NCBI RefSeq assembly: GCF_900198195.1
Contig: NZ_LT899436.1
Span: 3,501,001-3,565,000, forward strand
Source: Tenacibaculum jejuense
Lineage (GTDB): Bacteria > Bacteroidota > Bacteroidia > Flavobacteriales > Flavobacteriaceae
Direction: 5' to 3'
Length of the DNA stretch: 64,000 bases
Part shown: positions 25,003 through 34,134 of the stretch, piece by piece
How positions within the stretch are numbered: position 1 is the first letter of the stretch
How the letters are laid out: every line of letters begins with the position of its first letter
Program-made: the position numbers and the translations under genes
The notes under the pieces: generated by a model
Database searches by the model: none
What the model was told of the DNA's origin: nothing
Seen by the model: the letters and a program-made list of their open reading frames with translations, nothing else

Positions 25003-27501
25003 CTATTTAGGATCTAATATTTCATTGATTCTTTCAACAGCATCCTGTAGATGATATCTACTTAAACGATTAGAAGTCCTACCTATAGCAGCTTTAACAC
25101 TTCTTCTTAAAATTTTCAAGTCTGCTCTTACAATAGCTCTAATATCAGACTGACTTACATCTACCCTAGTTCCTCCGAAAAACCTTCTAAATCTTGCAGG
25201 GACTGGACGTTGTTCTTTTTCCATTAAAAACTGTAAACGTTCAATATGTGCTCTTTGTAAGTTTCTTCTGTAAGTGTCTATTTTTCTTCCACTATTCAAT
25301 TCACTCCAAATACCTCTTCTCAGATCTCCTAACATATCAATTGCAGAATACGCTGCTGTTCCATTTAATGTTTCGTTTTCAATCATTCTAGCCAATCTTC
25401 CAAAATCTAAAACATTGTTTAATGTTCTAACTTGTGTTCCTCTTAAACGCTCAACACTTCCTGAATTTTCAATTTTATTGAAAATTTCTTCATCAATCAA
25501 CCAGGTTGGCGTTTTGAATAATTGATCCTGTAAAAACTTCATTGCTTTCTTCTGATGATCTTTACTTACATGAGTGTAAACAGCTCCTTTTTGATCATAT
25601 GATTTATAGTTTTCGTACACTCCCCCAATATTAGCAGATACATGCCCCATATATCTATTGTATTGTCCTAGTAACTGACCATACATAGTTCCTAACTCAC
25701 TATAATCTTGTCCGTCTTCTGCTGTCCAATTTATTAAGTTAGGACGGATTCGTTTTAAATTTGCAATTCCATACATACTTGCTTTCATGGCATCATTTCC
25801 TATATCTTCAGTTTGTGAACTAGGATCAATAACTCCAAATTGTTGTCTACCGAAACGATACATTGGATCTCCTGCATGCTCTAAAATCCACTGATCTAAC
25901 ACTGGTTTTTCTTCTTCAGCAGTTTTATCTAAAATAGGACGATATCCCCATTTGATAGAATACTTGTCATAAATACCAATATTTGGCATTAACGCTACTC
26001 CTTTATCTTCTGGTTGAGCTACGTAATTGAAACGAGCATAATCCATAATAGAAGGTGCTGTTCCATATTTTTTTGTAAAAGTAGCAGAACGTAGGGAATC
26101 TACAGGATAAGCAGTAGAACTTCCCATGTTGTGAGGTAAACCAATCGTATGACCAACTTCGTGAGCAGAAACGAAACGAATTAAACGTCCCATAATTTCA
26201 TCTTTAAACTGATTTGATCTTGCTTCTGGATTAATTGCAGCAGTTTGAATAAAATACCAATTGTGTAATAATGTCATTACATTATGATACCAATTGATGT
26301 CTGATTCTAAAATTTCTCCTGATCTAGGATCACTTACGTGCGGTCCGTTAGCATTTGGAATTGGAGATGCTAAATAACGTACAACAGAATAACGTACATC
26401 TTCTGGGCTCCAATCCGGATCTTCTTCCTTGCTTGGTGGATCTTTAGCTATGATAGCGTTTTTAAATCCTGCTGCTTCAAAAGCAACTTGCCAATCTTCA
26501 ATACCTTGCTTAATATATTTTCTCCACTTTTCTGGCGTAGCTCTATCTATATAATAAACAATCGGTTTCTTAGGTTCAACTAATTCACCTCTTTTAAATT
26601 TCTCAATATCTTCGTCTTTTACCTCTAATCTCCAACGATCTAAGTAACGAACAGATTTACTTTTCTGTGCTTCTAAACCATAATCTGTTTGAGATCTAGC
26701 AAACCAACCTACTCTTCTATCAAAATAACGACGTTTCATAGGTTTTTCTGGTAATAAAATCATAGAGTTACTTAATTCTAATGAAATAGAACCGACACTA
26801 CCGTTTGATGGTGGTTGACTAGAAAAGTATGTTTTTACATGACGAACTTCAATATTTTTTGGATAACTACTAACACGATCTACAAAAGATCTAGTTTTAT
26901 CCATTCTTGTAATTTTAAATTGTCTTCTTCTAGATTGAGGAAAACCTAAAGCTTTAACATCAGTAGCAAACAAAGGAGTAGCATCAATAACTGTTGCTGT
27001 AGAGTCTTTACTAAACGCTTTTATTGGAAAAGAGAATAAAATTGGTTCAAAATTAGAATTTACAACAGCTTCATGAACTGGTAAAATACTATCTGCAACT
27101 ACAGAATGAGAAACTACACGTAATAAAATCTTTTTATGCTTTTTCTCCCATCTTAATACTTGTGTATTTTGTTTCCCTCCACCGAAACCAATTCCGCTGG
27201 CTGTTTTAGCAATTCTAGTTACCATTAACATTTCTTTCCCAAGTAAAGAATCTGGAATTTCAAAAAGATATGCCTGATCTTTTTCATGAACTTTAAACAA
27301 ACCTTCGTCTGTTTTATGCTTTTTTGTTACGACCTTTGCATAAGGTTGAATCCCTCCTTTTTTTGGTCTTTTTTTAGGTGGAGCAACGGTTTTCGCCTCC
27401 TTCTTTTTATTCTTTTTCTTTCTTCTTTGTGCATCTGCATTTATTGTGACACCCAAAGTCATAAGAACGATAAGAATTCTTGATAATAATTTTATATTCA
27501 T
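25003..27501 (-). CDS. Secreted zinc-dependent metalloprotease (DUF5117/DUF4953 type)
   Basis: An 832-residue exported protein. The signal peptide (to about residue 24, ending in A-D-A) is followed by a very basic Lys-rich linker (residues 25-50). Domains follow in the order of Bacteroidota DUF5118-DUF5117-DUF4953 proteases: a beta-rich N-terminal half, then a metzincin-like catalytic region with HEVGHTIGLPH, an HExxHxxGxxH zinc site with His447, Glu448, His451 and His457. The downstream SIMDYARFNYVAQPED segment supplies the Met-turn. Substrates are unknown; a role in extracellular protein degradation is inferred from family and export. Confidence 0.92.
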   Translation of the reverse strand: MNIKLLSRILIVLMTLGVTINADAQRRKKKNKKKEAKTVAPPKKRPKKGGIQPYAKVVTKKHKTDEGLFKVHEKDQAYLFEIPDSLLGKEMLMVTRIAKTASGIGFGGGKQNTQVLRWEKKHKKILLRVVSHSVVADSILPVHEAVVNSNFEPILFSFPIKAFSKDSTATVIDATPLFATDVKALGFPQSRRRQFKITRMDKTRSFVDRVSSYPKNIEVRHVKTYFSSQPPSNGSVGSISLELSNSMILLPEKPMKRRYFDRRVGWFARSQTDYGLEAQKSKSVRYLDRWRLEVKDEDIEKFKRGELVEPKKPIVYYIDRATPEKWRKYIKQGIEDWQVAFEAAGFKNAIIAKDPPSKEEDPDWSPEDVRYSVVRYLASPIPNANGPHVSDPRSGEILESDINWYHNVMTLLHNWYFIQTAAINPEARSNQFKDEIMGRLIRFVSAHEVGHTIGLPHNMGSSTAYPVDSLRSATFTKKYGTAPSIMDYARFNYVAQPEDKGVALMPNIGIYDKYSIKWGYRPILDKTAEEEKPVLDQWILEHAGDPMYRFGRQQFGVIDPSSQTEDIGNDAMKASMYGIANLKRIRPNLINWTAEDGQDYSELGTMYGQLLGQYNRYMGHVSANIGGVYENYKSYDQKGAVYTHVSKDHQKKAMKFLQDQLFKTPTWLIDEEIFNKIENSGSVERLRGTQVRTLNNVLDFGRLARMIENETLNGTAAYSAIDMLGDLRRGIWSELNSGRKIDTYRRNLQRAHIERLQFLMEKEQRPVPARFRRFFGGTRVDVSQSDIRAIVRADLKILRRSVKAAIGRTSNRLSRYHLQDAVERINEILDPK

Positions 27502-27655
27502 TAGTAAATTTGTTGAAAAATTTATCGAAATTACTAAATGAGCACCCCATTAAATCTTAACATAATGTTAAAGAAACTCAAGAATTCTTAATAAAAACAG
27601 AACTTATTTAAAATACTTATTTTTAAACATTGAAATTTATCATAATATTAAAGAA

Positions 27656-28378
27656 ATGAGAAAAATTTTACTTTTTGTATTTATTATCACCTTAACTGCT
27701 TGTCAACAAACCAAAAAAGCAGAAAAAACTCCTAAAACTTTCCCTGAGTTAAAACCTAATAGGTACAATGTTGCATTTCTTATTATGGATGGAACTTATA
27801 ATACAGAACTTACTGCTCCTTACGATATTTTTCAACATACCATTTTTAGAGAAGGAATAAGACCAATGAATGTTTTTACTGTTGCTGATAAAGATGAACC
27901 TGTTACCACTTTTGAAGGAATGCGAATTATTCCTGATTTTAATTATCTAAAAGATAAACTACCTAAAATTGATATCCTTGTTGTACCAAGTGCTGAACAT
28001 CATCTAGATACTGACTTAAACAATAAACAAATGATCGATTTTGTAAAAAAGGTAGATAAAGAAGCGCAATTTGTAACCTCACATTGTGATGGTGCTTTTG
28101 TTTTAGCTAAAGCTGGTTTACTTGATAAAAAAGTTTCTACTACATTTCCTTCTGATATCGATAAGATGCGTGAAATGTTTCCTAATTTAGATATTAGAAA
28201 AGAAGTCCTTTTTGTTCATGATGATAAATACATCACCTCAGCAGGTGGAGCAAAATCTTTCGAAGCTGCTTTATATTTATGTGAACTTTTATACGGAAAA
28301 GACGTTGCTAAATCTATTTCTGGTGGATTAGTAATTGATTGGGATGTTACTAAAGTTCCACATTTAGTTATTAAATAG
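27656..28378 (+). CDS. DJ-1/PfpI-family lipoprotein
   Basis: A 240-residue lipoprotein (signal ending LTAC, Cys16) with a class I glutamine-amidotransferase-like (DJ-1/PfpI) domain. The nucleophile elbow is SHCDGAF with Cys144, close in sequence to the GATase1-like domains at the N-terminus of AraC regulators. The acidic partner is in DGTYNTELTAP and the conserved SAGGAKSFEAALYL block follows. Known relatives include isonitrile hydratases and glyoxalase-like proteins, but most exported members are uncharacterised. It converges end-to-end with the DUF3667 gene, with no intergenic space. Confidence 0.85.
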   Translation: MRKILLFVFIITLTACQQTKKAEKTPKTFPELKPNRYNVAFLIMDGTYNTELTAPYDIFQHTIFREGIRPMNVFTVADKDEPVTTFEGMRIIPDFNYLKDKLPKIDILVVPSAEHHLDTDLNNKQMIDFVKKVDKEAQFVTSHCDGAFVLAKAGLLDKKVSTTFPSDIDKMREMFPNLDIRKEVLFVHDDKYITSAGGAKSFEAALYLCELLYGKDVAKSISGGLVIDWDVTKVPHLVIK

Positions 28379-29245
28379 TTACTGTTTAAAGATATCTGGA
28401 TTTTTAATTCCTATGAAAACACCGATGATTAAGCTTAATATCACAACTATAAATAGTAGTATTAAAGCAAAAATTAATAATACCAATAAAAACCTTAAAA
28501 AGTAAAGTATACTTTGCTTTAAATTGTATCCATGCAATTTATTTAAAGCATACATATAATAAACAGTAAAGAAAATTAAATTAGAAAAGTAAAATCCAGG
28601 ATGTATCAAAAGAGCTAAGAAAAACAGTAAAATTGACACATACATTGTAGTTCCCATTAAGTAACTATTTATTACTATATGTTCTCCAAAATTGTACGGT
28701 TTCCTATACGTAAAGCTACTTATTATTGCATACATTGGAATTAACAAGAACATTACTAGATTAAAGTACTTCAGAAAAAACGTCATTATTTTATCTTGTA
28801 CTTTCAGCCTAATACCAGCAGTCATTTTTTCTGTTTTCATTTTTTTTAACTGCTCGGCAGAAACATCTTTTAACTCAGATAAATCTTGATTTGCAATTTT
28901 TTGTAGTGCTTCAATTTCATTTGAATTAATAGAGCTTTGAATTTTAATAAAATCTTCAGCAAAAAAATTAAATATAATTAATGATAATGCTGCACTGATA
29001 GCTAAATAAGTAAACGGATTTAAATATCTTTTTCTAATACCCCCAACATATTCTCGTAAAACAACATGAGGCTCGGTAAACATCTTTTTAATAGTTAAAA
29101 TAAAATAACTATCCCAACCAAAACTTGCAAAGAGTTCTTTTAATAAAAAACGAAGTGTAATACGATCTTTTAAAACTTTTGCTCCGCAATGATCACAAAA
29201 TAAGGCATCATTTTCTATTGTTTCATTACAATTTTTACACTTCAT
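28379..29245 (-). CDS. DUF3667 membrane protein with N-terminal zinc ribbon
   Basis: A 288-residue integral membrane protein. It opens with a rubredoxin-like zinc ribbon, CKNCNE...FCDHCG, with Cys3, Cys6, Cys17 and Cys20, then the DUF3667 signature TIKKMFTEPHVVLREYVGGIRKRYLNPFTYL and about five transmembrane segments. DUF3667 is widespread in Bacteroidota with no established function. The stop codon touches that of the convergent DJ-1-like gene, so transcripts of the two genes probably overlap at their 3' ends. Confidence 0.9.
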   Translation of the reverse strand: MKCKNCNETIENDALFCDHCGAKVLKDRITLRFLLKELFASFGWDSYFILTIKKMFTEPHVVLREYVGGIRKRYLNPFTYLAISAALSLIIFNFFAEDFIKIQSSINSNEIEALQKIANQDLSELKDVSAEQLKKMKTEKMTAGIRLKVQDKIMTFFLKYFNLVMFLLIPMYAIISSFTYRKPYNFGEHIVINSYLMGTTMYVSILLFFLALLIHPGFYFSNLIFFTVYYMYALNKLHGYNLKQSILYFLRFLLVLLIFALILLFIVVILSLIIGVFIGIKNPDIFKQ

Positions 29246-29303
29246 CTTTTCAATTACTTAAGTTTATCCTACCCAAATATATGAGAATTAGCCAATATTA
29301 CCG

Positions 29304-29311
29304 TATTTTTG
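29304..29311 (+). promoter_or_regulatory. Candidate -7 element upstream of ygiQ
   Basis: TATTTTTG matches TAnnTTTG exactly and ends 6 bp before the ATG at 29318, which would give a leaderless or nearly leaderless mRNA. No clear TTG -33 element is seen, so confidence is limited. Confidence 0.35.
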
Positions 29312-29317
29312 CAGAAT

Positions 29318-31267
29318 ATGAGGATAAGAAGACTTTCTGACTGGTTACCAACGACTAACAAAGAAGTAAAACTTCGTGGTTGGGATGAATTAGATGTGAT
29401 TTTGTTTAGTGGAGATGCGTATGTTGATCATCCGTCATTTGGTCCTGCAGTAATTGGACGTATATTAGAAAGCTATGGTTTACGTGTTGCAATTGTTCCA
29501 CAACCTAATGTAAACGATAACTTACAGGATTTTTCAAAATTAGGAACTCCTAGACTTTTCTTTGCAATTACTGGTGGATGTATGGATCCAATGGTTAGTA
29601 ATTACACGGCAAACAAAAAGAAAAGAGATAAAGATGCCTATACACCTAATGGTGATATTGGTTTTAGACCAGACTATGCCACTTCTGTATACTCAAAAAT
29701 ATTAAAGGAAAAGTTCCCAGATGTTCCTGTGCTTATTGGTGGAATTGAAGCTTCTTTACGAAGAGTAACACATTACGATTATTGGTCGGATAAGTTACTT
29801 CCTTCTATTTTAGAAACTTCTAAAGCCGACATGTTAGTGTATGGAATGGGAGAACAACCGCTACGTGAAATTGTAGAATTATTACAAAAAGGTGTTCCTT
29901 TCTCTAGTTTACGAACGATTAAACAAACTGCTTTTTTAGTAAATCCTGACGAAAAAACTCCTAAGAATAAGAATTGGGAAGATGTAGAAATTGCTTCTCA
30001 TCAAGCCTGTTTAAAAGATAAAAAAACATTTGCATCTAATTTTAAAATCATAGAGCAAGAATCCAATAAGTTAATTGCTCGACGTATTTTTCAACAAATT
30101 GGAGATAAAAAATTAGTCATCAATCCTCCTTTTCCAACAATGACGGAAAACGAAATTGATGCTTCTTTTGATTTACCATATACGAGGTTACCGCATCCGA
30201 AATACAATAAGCGCGGACCAATTCCTGCTTTTGAAATGATTAAGTTCTCAATTAATATTCATAGAGGATGTTTTGGTGGTTGTAGTTTCTGTACAATTTC
30301 TGCACATCAAGGAAAATTTATTGCCAGTAGAAGTCAGGAATCTGTTTTAAAAGAAGTTGATAAAGTTGCTCAAATGGACGACTTTAAAGGATATTTATCT
30401 GATATCGGTGGACCTTCTGCTAACATGTATAAGATGAAAGGAAAAATACAATCGATTTGTGACAAATGTGTTGCTCCATCTTGTATTTCACCTGTTATCT
30501 GTAGTAATTTAGATACTTCTCATAAACCATTAACAGAGTTATATAAAGCTGTTGATGCTCATCCGAAAGTAAAAAAATCATTTATTGGAAGTGGAATTCG
30601 CCATGACATGTTAGTTCCTGAATTCAATAAAAATGCTGATCCGCAAGAATTAGATGATTATACTGAAGAAGTGATGAAAAATCATGTTTCTGGACGATTA
30701 AAAGTTGCTCCAGAACATACTTCAGATCCTGTTTTAAAATTAATGCGTAAACCATCTTTTACGTATTTCCATAAGTTTAAAGATCGTTTTGATCGTTTGA
30801 ATAAAAAGAACAAACTGAAACTTCAGTTAATTCCGTATTTCATTTCAAGTCACCCAGCTTGTGAACCAGAAGATATGGCAAATTTAGCTGCGGAAACTAA
30901 AGATATGGGATTCCAGTTAGAACAAGTTCAAGGATTTACTCCTACTCCAATGACTGTTGCTACAGTTATTTACTATAGTGGTTATCATCCGTATACTTTA
31001 AAACCAGTTAAAACTGCGAAAACGCGTCAGGAAAAATTAGATCAGCATAAGTTTTTCTTTTGGTACAAAAAGGAAAATAGAAAGTGGATTAAAGACACGT
31101 TGACTAAAGTTGGAAAAACAGATTTAGTTAAAAAGTTATTACCTGAAGATAAATCTTGGAGAAAGAATAAACCTGGTAAAACAAAAAACACGTTTAACGA
31201 CACGGTAACTAGCGTAAAGGAATCGAGAAGAAAAAACAAAGGATTTAAAAAGAAAAGAAGACGATAG
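29318..31267 (+). CDS. YgiQ-family radical SAM protein
   Basis: A 649-residue YgiQ/UPF0313 radical SAM enzyme. An N-terminal cobalamin-binding-like domain (VILFSGDAYVDHPSFGPAVIGRILE) leads to the radical SAM core, whose [4Fe-4S] motif CFGGCSFC (CxxxCxxC) lies near residue 320; the C-terminal DUF3362 segment is lysine-rich. The reaction of YgiQ is not established. The ATG at 29318 is preferred over the upstream TTG at 29309, which overlaps a -7 promoter element. The two bases after its stop begin the convergent DUF1801 gene. Confidence 0.93.
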   Translation: MRIRRLSDWLPTTNKEVKLRGWDELDVILFSGDAYVDHPSFGPAVIGRILESYGLRVAIVPQPNVNDNLQDFSKLGTPRLFFAITGGCMDPMVSNYTANKKKRDKDAYTPNGDIGFRPDYATSVYSKILKEKFPDVPVLIGGIEASLRRVTHYDYWSDKLLPSILETSKADMLVYGMGEQPLREIVELLQKGVPFSSLRTIKQTAFLVNPDEKTPKNKNWEDVEIASHQACLKDKKTFASNFKIIEQESNKLIARRIFQQIGDKKLVINPPFPTMTENEIDASFDLPYTRLPHPKYNKRGPIPAFEMIKFSINIHRGCFGGCSFCTISAHQGKFIASRSQESVLKEVDKVAQMDDFKGYLSDIGGPSANMYKMKGKIQSICDKCVAPSCISPVICSNLDTSHKPLTELYKAVDAHPKVKKSFIGSGIRHDMLVPEFNKNADPQELDDYTEEVMKNHVSGRLKVAPEHTSDPVLKLMRKPSFTYFHKFKDRFDRLNKKNKLKLQLIPYFISSHPACEPEDMANLAAETKDMGFQLEQVQGFTPTPMTVATVIYYSGYHPYTLKPVKTAKTRQEKLDQHKFFFWYKKENRKWIKDTLTKVGKTDLVKKLLPEDKSWRKNKPGKTKNTFNDTVTSVKESRRKNKGFKKKRRR

Positions 31268-31268
31268 T

Positions 31269-31610
31269 TTAATATAATTTCATCACTTCATCGAAAATAG
31301 TATAAATTTTAGTGGTTGGAATATCTTGGTGTATTTCAACCATTAATTTTGATGTAAAGGTTCGTTTTTCTTTTATCAAATCTGGATGATTAATATGAAT
31401 TCCTTTTCCGATAGCGATATAAGGCGTTTTACTTTTTTTATCAATCCACAAATAACAAAATATCTGATTCTTATACATAAAGCAAGGCAATCGATAATAC
31501 CATTTGTGTGTGAATTCTGCATTGTACTTTAATATAATACTTTTTAATGCCAGCAAACACTCTTTTACTTCATCTTCTTGATTGTAATAAAACTCTTCTA
31601 AAGATTTCAT
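31269..31610 (-). CDS. DUF1801 domain protein
   Basis: A 113-residue cytoplasmic protein of the DUF1801/YdhG type, recognised by the AEFTHKWYYRLPCFMYKNQIFCYLWI segment and the C-terminal LIKEKRTFTSKLM. Such proteins share a fold with SHOCT-adjacent small proteins but have no proven activity. An ATG 17 codons upstream (31661) lies within a terminator hairpin, so the start at 31610 (MKSLEEF) is preferred. It is convergent with ygiQ. Confidence 0.8.
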   Translation of the reverse strand: MKSLEEFYYNQEDEVKECLLALKSIILKYNAEFTHKWYYRLPCFMYKNQIFCYLWIDKKSKTPYIAIGKGIHINHPDLIKEKRTFTSKLMVEIHQDIPTTKIYTIFDEVMKLY

Positions 31611-31642
31611 ATCAACTTTACAATTATCTAGACATCTAATGT

Positions 31643-31685
31643 ATAAAAAAACACCATTCAAAACTTATGCTTTAAATGATGTTTT
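31643..31685 (-). terminator. Terminator after the YceI-like gene
   Basis: A 15-bp stem (31648-31662 with 31671-31685) is fully paired on the minus strand if G-U pairs are allowed, has an 8-nt loop and is followed by T. It separates yceI from the DUF1801 gene and overlaps the longer, less likely start of the latter. Confidence 0.7.
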
Positions 31686-31710
31686 AAAATATAAAGTAAA
31701 ACTATATCTT

Positions 31711-32292
31711 TTATTTCAACTGTAATTCAGCAACTAAATCGAACTCATCGTAAATAGCTTTATCTTTTAAGTTATCGAAAAAACTAGATGAACCGTATTT
31801 AATATCATATTTTGTTCTATCAACTTTTAATGAAGCTGTGGCTTTATTTCCATAAATAGAAATTAAAAATTTCACAGATTTCGTAATTCCTTTAATAGTT
31901 AGTTTCCCTGTTACTTCGTATGCATTCTTTCCTTTAACCTTCACTTTAGTAAAATCTAAAGTTGAAGTATTGTATTTTTCTACACCAAAGAAATCTCCTG
32001 ACTTTAAATGACCATCTAACTTGTTTTTATACTCTCCCGTTAAATCTGTAGTATTGATAGTTGTCATATCAATCGTAATTGATCCTCCAGACAATTTACC
32101 ATCATCAAGACTTAAATATCCTGATTTAATATTCACTATTCCTTTGTGAGAACCTGTTACTTTATAAGCTTTCCATTCAACATTACTTTCACTGATATTA
32201 ATTTGTTTTCTTTCTTTTTTAATTGTTGTAAAAGAAACTGTAAAAAGAGCTATTAAAGCAATTCCTAATCCTTTGTTGAATAAATTCTTCAT
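31711..32292 (-). CDS. YceI-family lipid-binding protein
   Basis: A 193-residue exported protein. The ATG at 32292 gives a clean signal peptide (MKNLFNKGLGIALIALFTVSF). The mature protein has the YceI/lipocalin-like barrel signatures: NVEWKAYKVTGSHKG, GGSITIDMTTINTTDL, SGDFFGVEKYNTSTLDFTKV and AEVSLKVDRTKYDI-type strand ending in the KYGSSSFFDNLKDK motif. Family members bind isoprenoid-like ligands. It follows a Crp-family gene on the same strand; a 16-bp palindrome in the gap could be an operator. Confidence 0.92.
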   Translation of the reverse strand: MKNLFNKGLGIALIALFTVSFTTIKKERKQINISESNVEWKAYKVTGSHKGIVNIKSGYLSLDDGKLSGGSITIDMTTINTTDLTGEYKNKLDGHLKSGDFFGVEKYNTSTLDFTKVKVKGKNAYEVTGKLTIKGITKSVKFLISIYGNKATASLKVDRTKYDIKYGSSSFFDNLKDKAIYDEFDLVAELQLK

Positions 32293-32374
32293 CGTATTTG
32301 TTTTTAAATTAAAATTATACGACAAATTTCAGAAAGAAAGAGAAGGTTAGAAATGATCTATTTTATGAAATCAT

Positions 32375-32390
32375 GTTAAACTAGTTTAAC
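32375..32390. promoter_or_regulatory. 16-bp perfect palindrome upstream of yceI
   Basis: GTTAAACTAGTTTAAC is perfectly self-complementary and overlaps the stop codon of the Crp-family gene. On the plus strand a T run follows, but no plus-strand gene ends here, so an operator in front of yceI is more plausible than a terminator. Confidence 0.35.
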
Positions 32391-33006
32391 TTTTTGTTTC
32401 TCTAGCGAGTTGGCTTTTAATTCTACTCAAAAATTCTTTTGTAATTCCTAAATAAGATGCTAGTAAGTATTGCGGAACTCTCTTTTCTATTTTTGGATAA
32501 TTCTCTTTAAAAATTAAATATCTTTCTTTAGCAGTTTCACTAAAGTTTGTTATAATTCTCTTTTGAGAAGCTACTAAAGCGCGTTCTGTTATTTTTCTAA
32601 AACAACGTTCGAGCTTTGGTACTTTTTTAAACAATTCTTCTACGGTAGTGTAGTTTAACTGTAGCAACTCTGTATTTTCGATACACTGAATATTATAATC
32701 TGCTGGTGTTTGGGTTATAAAACTCCCCATATCTGAAGTCCACCAATCTTCTATAGAAAACATTACAATATGCTCATGACCATTAGAATCTAAATAAGAT
32801 GTTTTAGTACATCCTGTTAATATAAAATTAATGCATTTACAAACGTCTCCTTGCTGAACTATGTATTGATCTTTTAAGTATTTTCTGTGTGTTAAAGCAT
32901 CAATTATAATTTGTTCTTCATTTGAATTTAGCTCAACTATTTTATTGATATAACGGATAAGTGCTAGTGTGTGTTCCAAAACTAATTTTATAAATACTAC
33001 AAACAA
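32386..33006 (-). CDS. Crp/Fnr-family transcriptional regulator
   Basis: A 206-residue regulator with an N-terminal cyclic-nucleotide-binding-like beta-barrel (YIVQQGDVCKCINFILTGCTKTSYLD) and a C-terminal winged helix (PQYLLASYLGITKEFLSRIKSQL). The cAMP-contacting Arg-Ser pair of E. coli CRP is not visible, and there is no Fnr-type Cys cluster, so the effector is unknown. A Phe/Val-rich N-terminal extension (MFVVFIKLVLEHTLAL) suggests that the true start may be internal. It resembles the second Crp-like protein at 34135-34719. Confidence 0.88.
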   Translation of the reverse strand: MFVVFIKLVLEHTLALIRYINKIVELNSNEEQIIIDALTHRKYLKDQYIVQQGDVCKCINFILTGCTKTSYLDSNGHEHIVMFSIEDWWTSDMGSFITQTPADYNIQCIENTELLQLNYTTVEELFKKVPKLERCFRKITERALVASQKRIITNFSETAKERYLIFKENYPKIEKRVPQYLLASYLGITKEFLSRIKSQLARETKS

Positions 33007-33116
33007 AGTAGCCTTTGTATAGTTTCAAAAATAACATATAAAACTTAATTAAGCAGTAAAAATCAAATGAGTTAATATCTGAATCTTTTGAGCTAAAACT
33101 AATTAGATCTTGGATG

Positions 33117-33124
33117 TACTTTTG
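33117..33124 (+). promoter_or_regulatory. -7 promoter element for the small-ORF transcript
   Basis: TACTTTTG is an exact TAnnTTTG match. A TTG at 33088-33090 lies 26 bp upstream, longer than usual. The element faces a 27-residue ORF and a terminator, and no other gene is on this strand here. Confidence 0.45.
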
Positions 33125-33157
33125 TATTGAAATGAATAATTAACCAATTAATTATAA

Positions 33158-33241
33158 ATGATTATGAGAGATTTAATAAAAATAATTTTAATGAATTTAA
33201 GACAATTAGGTAGAGCTGCAGGTTATGCGCTAAGACACTAA
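33158..33241 (+). CDS. Small ORF, 27-residue basic amphipathic peptide
   Basis: ATG-initiated ORF of 27 codons; in-frame ATGs at 33158 and 33164, ending TAA. The C-terminal part reads NLRQLGRAAGYALRH and the N-terminal part is a short hydrophobic helix (LIKIILM). The peptide is basic and would be amphipathic. Not recognised; too short for standard gene finders. Support comes from its position in a self-contained unit: an exact -7 promoter element 34 bp upstream and a strong terminator 106 bp downstream. It could instead be chance within a small regulatory RNA. Confidence 0.4.
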   Translation: MIMRDLIKIILMNLRQLGRAAGYALRH

Positions 33242-33346
33242 ATAAGATTGTAAGACTTTTATTAAACACGATTAGAACACACTATAAAGTATTATATGTT
33301 GTTTCGTAGTTTTTAATAGTAGTTTTTCTTTTTCATGGGGATTATT

Positions 33347-33376
33347 AAAACCACTCAATTACTTGAGTGGTTTTTT
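33347..33376 (+). terminator. Strong bidirectional terminator
   Basis: A perfect 12-bp stem (AAAACCACTCAA / TTGAGTGGTTTT), 4-nt loop, six T on the plus strand and AAAA on the other side. It ends the small-ORF transcript on the plus strand and probably also the DJ-1-like gene (stop at 33391) on the minus strand. Confidence 0.85.
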
Positions 33377-33390
33377 CATTAAGAGATTTA

Positions 33391-34065
33391 TTATAATTGC
33401 TTTAATAATAATTCTGCAACTAATTCTGATGATGCTGGGTTTTGACCAGTAATTAAATGTCCGTCTTCTACTGCATATGGATGCCAGTCTTCTGCTTTAG
33501 AATATTCACCTCCATTTTCTTGTAACATATTTTCTACTAAAAAAGGAACTACTTCTGTTAACTGAACAGCTTCTTCTTCTGTATTACTAAAACCTGTAAC
33601 TTTTTTTCCTTTCACTAAAGACTCTCCATTACTCGTTGTATTTTTAAATATAGCTGGCGCGTGACACACAGCACCTACTGGCTTGTTATTATTGTAAAAA
33701 TCCTCAATTAAACGAACTGAATCTTTATCTTCTGCTAAATCCCAAAGTGGCCCGTGTCCTCCTGGATAAAAAATAGCGTCAAAATCTTCTGATTTTACTT
33801 CGTTTAATACTTTTGTATTTGCTAATTTATTTTGAAGTTCTGTATCCTTATTAAAGCGTTCTGTTGCCGGTGTTTGAAAATCTGGCAACTCACTTTTAGG
33901 ATCAATTGGAGGTTGTCCTCCTTTAGGTGAAGCTAATGTAACAGCTACATCTTTATCTGCTAAATAGTAATACGGGCTAGCAAACTCTTCTACCCAAAAA
34001 CCTGTTTTTTCTTCTGTATTTCCTAGCTTATCATGGCTAGTTAAAACAAATAATACTTTTTTCAT
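33391..34065 (-). CDS. DJ-1/PfpI-family protein (class I glutamine amidotransferase-like, Hsp31-type)
   Basis: A 224-residue cytoplasmic protein. The start at 34065 (MKKVLFVLTSHDKLG) matches the family N-terminus; an earlier in-frame ATG adds a non-conserved tail. The nucleophile elbow is GAVCHAPA, the conserved Glu lies in TGFWVEEFASPY, and YPGGHGPLWDL and the GQNPASSE C-terminal motif are those of the YDR533C/Hsp31-like subgroup, members of which act as glyoxalase III or protein deglycases/chaperones. It follows a SigZ-Crp pair on the same strand by 70 bp and may belong to the same stress regulon. Confidence 0.92.
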   Translation of the reverse strand: MKKVLFVLTSHDKLGNTEEKTGFWVEEFASPYYYLADKDVAVTLASPKGGQPPIDPKSELPDFQTPATERFNKDTELQNKLANTKVLNEVKSEDFDAIFYPGGHGPLWDLAEDKDSVRLIEDFYNNNKPVGAVCHAPAIFKNTTSNGESLVKGKKVTGFSNTEEEAVQLTEVVPFLVENMLQENGGEYSKAEDWHPYAVEDGHLITGQNPASSELVAELLLKQL

Positions 34066-34134
34066 ACATAAGTGATTTAAATTATAGTACAAATTTAAAG
34101 TCAAACTCACATATAAAAATTGATGTATGGTAAT

